A stretch of 64,000 bases of DNA, taken from NCBI GenBank assembly GCA_963995505.1, contig OZ023182.1, positions 18,555,619-18,619,618 of the forward strand, in the 5' to 3' direction. The position numbers were made by a program, and so were the translations under genes. Source of the DNA: Hypericum androsaemum. Lineage: Eukaryota > Streptophyta > Magnoliopsida > Malpighiales > Hypericaceae. This document shows, piece after piece, positions 58,357-64,000 of this stretch (the first letter of the stretch is position 1; each line of letters starts with the position of its first letter). A model generated the notes under the pieces. The model saw nothing but the letters and a program-made list of their open reading frames with translations. It had not been told where the DNA came from and searched no databases.

Positions 58357-58824
58357 ATGAAGAAAACTATGTTCAATGCCTTACTTTGCATCATTATTCT
58401 TACTATGTTACTTGAACTTGGCGAAACAAACAACGAATGGCATATGCATGTGGTCAATAACCTAAGTGGCCCTCCCCAGATGCTTGTGCATTGCAAGTCA
58501 AAGGATGATGATCTTGGAAACCGCTACCTTAGTGTTGGCCAGGAAGTATTTTGGGGATTTGATGTGAATTTTTGGGGTACCACCCTTTTCTGGTGCTATG
58601 TAGCACCAAATATCAACTATGCTACCGCTTTCGATGTTTTTCGGACGGACGGTCCCATTGCTTTTGATCGCTTGTGCAAACGGCCATTTTTGGGTGGGAC
58701 CTATGAATGTTTCTGGATCGCCAAGGATGATGGTGTTTATTTTCGGTACTTTAGTGAGAATCCTCCTTTGGATGTTTTTAAGTATAGGTGGGAGAAACGT
58801 GTAAGTGGTGGAAGTAGTCAATGA
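58357..58824 (+). CDS. S-protein homologue (SPH), intact copy 4, with C-terminal extension
   Basis: 155 residues. Signal peptide MKKTMFNALLCIIILTMLL. Mature cysteines are at 46, 80, 107 and 118. Motifs are NLSGPPQMLVHCKSKDDD, WGTTLFWCYVAP, and ECFWIAKDDGVYFR. It differs from copy 5 at VFWGF (Asn replaced by Phe) and DYFSEN (where the family has RDF). A small deletion removed the usual stop after WEK, so translation runs RVSGGSSQ before a TGA eight codons later. Paralogue of 63057 by the segmental duplication. The upstream 64-bp array and the sequence cgttatagcaac at 58278 are shared with 63057. Confidence 0.92.
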   Translation: MKKTMFNALLCIIILTMLLELGETNNEWHMHVVNNLSGPPQMLVHCKSKDDDLGNRYLSVGQEVFWGFDVNFWGTTLFWCYVAPNINYATAFDVFRTDGPIAFDRLCKRPFLGGTYECFWIAKDDGVYFRYFSENPPLDVFKYRWEKRVSGGSSQ

Positions 58825-59290
58825 GCTCTTGATTATCAATCTCATGTGATGCATGTGTTGTCTTAGCTTTTACAGTTGATAAATAAAGTACGAGTCAAAT
58901 ACTCTTAAGCTCGATAAATAAATATAGAGTTAACAATTCTTAACTTATTACTTTTTGATCTTTGAATTCTAAGTAGTCTAATATGCTGTTGATTCGATCT
59001 TTGTTAGTATTCATTTATCTATATAACTTGTCTACTAATTTTCAGTCGGTAATTTTGTTATAACGTGATCAAGTTGGTATGGTAAAAAATATACTAATGA
59101 TCACTAAATTTTAGTTCATTGTTATTTTTTTCTATTGATAATCATTAACCTATATTAATTGATTTTTCGGTGATAATCCTAACAATTGTCCTGCCAAATT
59201 GGCCGAATTACTGATGTAAATATGATGTCATGCCAAAAAATAGAAAGTCAAATTTCAGTTTATTATCCAACACTTAAAATAGGTAAAAAG
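58825..59290. other. SPH 3' flank, no gene
   Basis: Collinear with the region after 63506 (tcttaagctcgataaataaa, gttataacgtgatcaagttgg, ctgccaaattggccg). AATAAA motifs lie near 58882. Confidence 0.6.
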
Positions 59291-59450
59291 ATATTTTAAA
59301 AAGGGTAAATTACTTTCAAGACTCTGGGATTCATCACCATACTTTTAGAGTCACTGAGTTTCCGAAAATGATTTTTTCGTCCCCTGTGTTTGATTTTATT
59401 ATACTCTCGGGTCCCTCGTTGATATCATCAATCAATTTTTTATGTGAAAT
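59291..59450. mobile_element. Mutator-type terminal-repeat fragment
   Basis: gggtaaattactttcaagac, then tttcgtcccctgtgtttga and attatactctcgggtccctc, resemble the left end of the Pack-MULE at 47250 and the general Mutator-MITE end pattern. The other end and the duplication are not found. Confidence 0.4.
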
Positions 59451-59870
59451 ATCTTTTATTCGAGAGGGAAGAGTCCGAGGGGCAATCTTCTACTCGTCAA
59501 AAATTCGATTCGAATGTCGGTAAAGTTGGTACTCAGGGAGTAGCAAAGCTGGTATTTCTCAGTTTTGGAGGATGCCAAGTTAAATATTTGCTACTTCTAT
59601 ACATGGCCACTTTTTTCCCCGCCTAATGTATACCCTTTGGAGTTAGGCTTCTAAACCGTGATTCATATCTATGCACAGCGCCGCCAGTTCACAACTAACT
59701 CTCATCCATGTTATCCCCGTGAGTATAAGGCTCGGATCTTTTTTCCTTGTCGTCCGGTAAAAGTTCATCTGTCATTGTCGATACCGAATCTTCGAGTGCC
59801 TCCAAAAATAACGACATAGAAAGTTTGTCTGCAATCTCAGAAGAGAAAAGAGTTGTTAGTGTAATCACAA

Positions 59871-60127
59871 GGTAAATTGGGAATTTGATGTGAATTTATT
59901 TAATACCACCCTGTTCTTTTGCCGTGTCGCACCAAATATCAACTATGATGCCCGTTTCACGCTTTTCGAACAAAAGGACCTATTTCCTTTTATCACATGT
60001 GCAACCAACCATCGGTGGGTGGGTACTATGATTGTTTCTGGATCGCTAAAGTTGATGGAATTTATTTTCGAGACTTCAGTAAGAATCCTCCTTTGGATTT
60101 TTTAAGTATAAGCGGGAGAAAAGTAAA
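59871..60127 (+). pseudogene. SPH relic 5, truncated by the segmental duplication junction
   Basis: Starts at VNWEFDVNLFNTTLFFCRVAPN, the duplication junction. It follows the 49663 gene closely, with one-base deletions near 59970 and near 60098. The 5' half and the signal peptide are absent. Dead. Confidence 0.88.
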
Positions 60128-61555
60128 TAAACTTTGATGGTGGAAGTAGTCAATAAGTTCTTGATTATCAATCTTATTTGATGCATGTATTGTCTTGTCT
60201 TTTACGGTCGATAAATAAAACAAGAGTCAAATACTTACTCTTAAGCTCGATAAATAGATTATCAATCTCATCTGATGAATGGGAGTGGGTATTGTCTCTT
60301 AAGCCAGGCGATGGGTCAGAAATGACCTTCGACGCCGGCGAGTGTTCTTGTTACTGATGCGAGAATAGTTTTTTTTTTCGGGTAATATATTAAAAATTTG
60401 AACTTATCTTTTTTGGATATGACATCAATCTGATATGAATAAACTGGCCTATTTGACAAAAAAAAATTGTTTTAAGTGGTTATCGATGAATCAATTCATA
60501 TAGGTGAGTACACATCAAGGGAGAAAAAAAAATTGACCATGGATAAAATTGACTAAAGTTCAGTGACCACAAATGTAGATAAAGTTGGTACTTAGGGAGT
60601 AGCAAAGCTGGTAAAACGTCTCAGTTTTGGAAGATGCCAAGTTAAATATTTATTACATTTATAATTGGCCACTTCTACTAACGTATAATTTGGCATTTTC
60701 AGTTTCTTTAAGTAGCACTGAACATAGGTTTCCTTTTTCTCCCCGCCTTATCCTTTGGAGTTAGGCTTCTAAAATGTGCTTCATGTACTATAAGTAGAAG
60801 AGGTGTTGCCAACACGTCTAACGTGTTGGGACGTTGGTTGGTGCACGACAAAGTCTGTTGTTTGAGGTTTCTAATTTTGGAGATCAGATGTCTATGAAAC
60901 ATGCAAACGAATAACCAAATCGTGATGTAACATATAATATGAATTGACTGAAATATAAGATTCAATTTCTAATACATATAATATTGATGTAAAAAATTAT
61001 GTTTATCTCCTCTCCATCAGTAAACAAGGAGCATGAAAAACATACTAGTGTTTTTTGACATTGTAGATACCAGATCCTCTAGTGCCTCACGAAATAACGA
61101 CACAGAAAACTTGTCTCCAATCTTAAAAGAGAACAGTTAATTAGCGTAATCGCAAGTCAAAATCTCAATCAAATAAATTTTTCTTAAAGCTCAAACAATG
61201 ATTCGGCAAAAAAATGACCAAAAATTAAGTTCAAGAACTAATAACTTGATTAAGAGAAAATACCAGGGACTAATCGATATTCGGTTATCCTGATTGATTA
61301 ATGTTTTTGATATGACAAAGGTTGTTCCGACAACAAGTAAGAAAATACCAAAGGTTGTTTCGACAACACGTAATATAAATTAAACGAGCCTAAGAACCTA
61401 AGGTTGTATCTCCTCTCCATGAATAAACAAGGAGCGTGAGAAACATATTCAAGCAAACTACCGCCACTTCACTTCTAGCTCTCATCCATGTTATCGGCGT
61501 GAGAACAACGCTGAGATATTTTGTCCTTGTCGTCCGGAATCGGTTCATATGACAT
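60128..61555. other. Duplicated SPH 3' flank, no gene
   Basis: Collinear with 50113-51878, including the empty site for the unit-1 MITE at 60778-60785. Short open frames are not supported. Confidence 0.6.
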
Positions 61556-61565
61556 CATCCGGTAT

Positions 61566-62015
61566 GGGTATGGATTGGGTACGGAATGCTCAGATTTCGA
61601 ACCGTTCGGAATGAAAACACGCGGGGACTTTTTTGCAAACGCGCTAAAATACAGAGACCAAAATAAAAAAAGCCACGCACAAATGCAGGCCAGATACAAA
61701 TGCCATTATCACATAACTGCGCACGCCAGTATCACATAACTGCGAATGCCAGTATCACATAACTGTTCGTGCCAGTATGACCTTTTTGCAAAAATACTAA
61801 AATACGGGGAACCAAAATGAAAAAAGCCACGCGCGCCATTATCATAAACGGGACTTGCCGCTGTCACAAATACACATGCTATTATCACATAACTGCACTT
61901 GCCATTATCACATAACTACGCTTGCCATTATCACATACATGCACTTGCCGCTGCGGTCCCCCTTTACTCCAAACCGTACAGAATCAATTCTTTCACTTCG
62001 TACCCAATCCACTCC
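61566..62015 (+). mobile_element. Mutator-type MITE, copy 6 (unit 2 only)
   Basis: Ends gggtatggattgggtacgg and cgtacccaatccactcc. 10-bp duplication catccggtat (61556-61565 and 62016-62025). The paralogous empty site is at 51879-51888, where a single catccggtat is present. Interior has three cataactgcg..tgccagtat units and then the second block. Confidence 0.95.
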
Positions 62016-62329
62016 CATCCGGTATAACTCTTAAGTACTTGAAACTTAAAAAGTTATGATAAGTTTTAAGAGTTTTGGAAATTTAAAAAACTTCAAATTA
62101 TAGAAAATGAAATGAAGTTATGGAATTTTTAAGAAACGACTTCTATAAAATATTTAGGACATTTACTGAATATATGCACGTTTCTATGCTTTTGATGATT
62201 CATATATTACTATTTCGCCAAATGAATTTTTTTTTCAAATAAGACAACAGTTTGCTAACCTATATGAAATAAATTTGAAAATTTTATAAAGAATATTAAT
62301 TCTGAAAAATATGGATATGCCTGAATTTT
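62016..62329. other. SPH upstream cassette, no gene
   Basis: Collinear with 51879-52170: aagtttaagagttttggaaat, tatagaaaatgaaatgaag, and gattcatatattactatt. Confidence 0.55.
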
Positions 62330-62720
62330 ATGAAAATTAAATTCTATATATAAATCTCCTAATTTGATAATACAATAAATATGACTTACTTTAATGGAAA
62401 ACAAATTCCCTGTATAAATCTCCTAATTTGATAATACAATAAATATTCCTGACTTTTATGGAAAACAAATACCATATATAAATCTCCTAATTTGATAGTA
62501 CAATAAATTTACCTGACGTTTATGGAAAACAAATTATATATATATATCTCCTAATTAGATAATACAATAAATATACCTGACTTTAATGGAAAACAAATTC
62601 CATATATAAGTCTCCTAATTTGATAGTACAATAAATATTCCTGACTTTTATGGAAAACAAATTCCATATATAAATCTTTTTTTTATAATACAATAAATTT
62701 TCCTGACGTTTATGGAAAAC

Positions 62721-62755
<35 letters not shown>

Positions 62756-62880
62756 TAATTTGATAATACAATAAATATACCTGATTTCAATGGAAAACAA
62801 ATTTCATATATAAATATCCTAATTTGATAATACAATAAATATACCTGACTTTTATGGAAAACAAATTCCATATATAAATT
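62330..62880. repeat. 64-bp tandem array upstream of SPH copy 5
   Basis: Eight or nine units of the 64-bp repeat, including two with (at)n expansions (62533 and 62726-62752). It is the intact counterpart of the array split by Copia at 52425. Confidence 0.88.
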
Positions 62881-63056
62881 GACTTCGTTGTATGCAAGCT
62901 CATAATTGACAGCACAATAAATGTCAAATGAACCCCATATTTAACCTCAGAATGGGCAGCACGATACACAGAGAATATACGTTATAGCAACATTAGAAAA
63001 AATTAAGTTTTTAAAAATTAAAAGAACAATCTAAAAGGAAGGCAGTCAAACAAACA

Positions 63057-63506
63057 ATGAAGAAAACTATGTTCAATGCCTTACTTTGCATCATTATTCT
63101 TACTATGTTACTAGAACTTGGCGAAGCAATCAACGGATGGCATGTGCATGTGGTCAATGACCTAAGTGGCCCTCCCCAGATGCTTGTGCATTGCAAGTCC
63201 AAGGATGATGATCTTGGAAACCACTACCTTAGTGTTGGCCAGGAAGTAAATTGGGGATTTGATGTTAATTTTTGGGGTACCACCCTTTTCTGGTGCTATG
63301 TAGCACCAAATATCGACTATGCTGCCTCTTTCGATGTTTTTCGGACGGACGGTCCCATTGCTTTTGATCGAGTGTGCCGGCAATCATATGTGGGCAGGGC
63401 CTATAATTGTTTCTGGATCGCCAAGGATGATGGTGTTTATTATCGAGATTTTAGACATAATCCTCCTTTGGATGTTTTTATGTATCAGTGGGAGAAAGGT
63501 CAATAA
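63057..63506 (+). CDS. S-protein homologue (SPH), intact copy 5
   Basis: 149 residues. Signal peptide MKKTMFNALLCIIILTMLL with the mature part starting near residue 24 (AINGWHVHVVNDLSG). Mature cysteines are at 46, 80, 107 and 118, matching SPH disulphides. Motifs are WGTTLFWCYVAP, FDRVCRQSYVGRAYNC and CFWIAKDDGVYYRDF; the end is WEKGQ. It is nearest to 58357; most differences lie between Cys107 and Cys118 and at the C-terminus. Single exon, upstream 64-bp array and gttatagcaac near 62981. Likely secreted; role unknown. Confidence 0.93.
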   Translation: MKKTMFNALLCIIILTMLLELGEAINGWHVHVVNDLSGPPQMLVHCKSKDDDLGNHYLSVGQEVNWGFDVNFWGTTLFWCYVAPNIDYAASFDVFRTDGPIAFDRVCRQSYVGRAYNCFWIAKDDGVYYRDFRHNPPLDVFMYQWEKGQ

Positions 63507-64000
63507 ACTTGATGTGGTGGAAGTAGAAACAATGAGCTCTTGATTATCAATCTCATGTGATACATATGTTGTCTTAATTTTTGCGGTCGATAAATAAAGT
63601 AAGAGTCTAATACTCTCAAGCTCAATAAATAAAATTTGGAGTTAACAATTCTTAGCTTATTACTTTTTTATCTTTGAAATCTAAGTAGTCCAATATGCTC
63701 TTGATTTTGATCTTTGTTAGTATTCCTTTATCTATATGACTTGTCTACTAATTTTCTGTCGGTAATTTTGTTATAACGTCATCAAGTTGGTGTGGTAAAT
63801 AATACGGGTCACTAAACTTTAGTAAATTTTAGTTCATTGTTTTCTTTTTTCTATTGATGGTCATCATTCTATATAAATTGATTTTTTCGGTGATCATTCT
63901 AACAATTGTCCGGCCAAATTGGCCGAATTACTGAAGTAAATATGATGTCATACAAAAAAAAATCAAAAGTCAAATTTCAATTTATTATCCAACACTTAAA
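63507..64000. other. SPH 3' flank to window end
   Basis: Collinear with 58825-59285. AATAAA at 63591. The duplicated block continues past the window. Confidence 0.6.

Larger units (their letters stand above)
49851..64000. other. Tandem segmental duplication of an SPH block (two units)
   Basis: Unit 1 is about 49851-59870 and unit 2 runs from 59871 beyond the window. Sequence after gtaaattggaaatttgatg (49850) reappears after gtaaattgggaatttgatg (59871) and stays collinear: SPH second half, long 3' flank, 64-bp array, next SPH gene (58357 and 63057) and its flank. The Copia element and the MITE at 50771 are only in unit 1; the MITE at 61566 is only in unit 2. Without those insertions each unit is about 4.2-4.7 kb. 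Confidence 0.85.

Noticed and set aside
63057..63506. Assignment of the SPH genes as self-incompatibility determinants
   Set aside because: Sequence shows only SPH family membership. No PrpS-like gene is present and most SPH genes outside poppy have no shown role in self-incompatibility.

Overview
The window is nuclear DNA from a flowering plant, most likely a eudicot. It is AT-rich and gene-poor. It is dominated by plant-type retroelements (Athila and Copia LTR elements, L1-type LINEs), MITEs and a Helitron remnant, set around a repeatedly duplicated family of S-protein homologue (SPH) genes. SPH genes encode small secreted cysteine proteins related to the poppy self-incompatibility S-protein (Pfam Self-incomp_S1). 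All five intact SPH genes are single-exon and lie on the plus strand, at 23654, 36025, 49663, 58357 and 63057. At least six more SPH copies are relics, at about 1259-5760, 25592, 41968, 44475 and 59871, plus orphan SPH-like flanks near 18.2 kb. No other intact host gene is supported. Three degraded host-gene fragments are recognisable: an ATL-type RING-H2 ubiquitin ligase (20.1 kb), a BREVIS RADIX-like gene (21.65 kb) and a GeBP/storekeeper-like fragment (34.2 kb).

Layout from left to right. An LTR-like remnant (0.2-0.85 kb) is followed by an SPH relic that took a MITE at its start codon and a LINE in its coding region (1.26-5.76 kb). An 11-kb abnormal Athila insertion (6.74-17.78 kb) has two partial copies in opposite orientation. 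A composite block (18.5-23.2 kb) holds a LINE end, a Helitron helicase fragment split by a hAT-type MITE, the ATL and BRX pseudogenes and a Mutator-type MITE. Then come an SPH gene, a 5S-rRNA-bearing Cassandra-like solo LTR, an SPH relic and a solo LTR. A 21-22-bp minisatellite is split by a young 6.6-kb non-autonomous LTR retrotransposon (27384-33945) whose only large ORF encodes a 749-residue Gag/protease-like protein. Next are an SPH gene, a minus-strand LINE (36614-41954) that contains a solo LTR, another solo LTR, several MITEs and a Pack-MULE candidate (47250-48377). The right end is a tandem segmental duplication of an SPH block: unit 1 is about 49851-59870 and unit 2 runs from 59871 past the window end. 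A degraded Copia element (52430-57962) and one MITE are present only in unit 1; another MITE is only in unit 2.

The functional content is therefore the SPH family. The copies share about 100-300 bp of upstream sequence (three have a 64-bp tandem array there) and 1-2 kb of downstream sequence, so whole gene-plus-flank cassettes were duplicated. Because several insertions are matched by empty paralogous sites, their target duplications can be read directly. The least expected items are a Mutator-type MITE family with 9-10-bp target duplications and internal palindromic tandem repeats (six copies), the head-to-head Athila composite, and the Gag-only LTR element. No pollen S-determinant (PrpS-type) gene was seen, so nothing here shows that this is a self-incompatibility locus.
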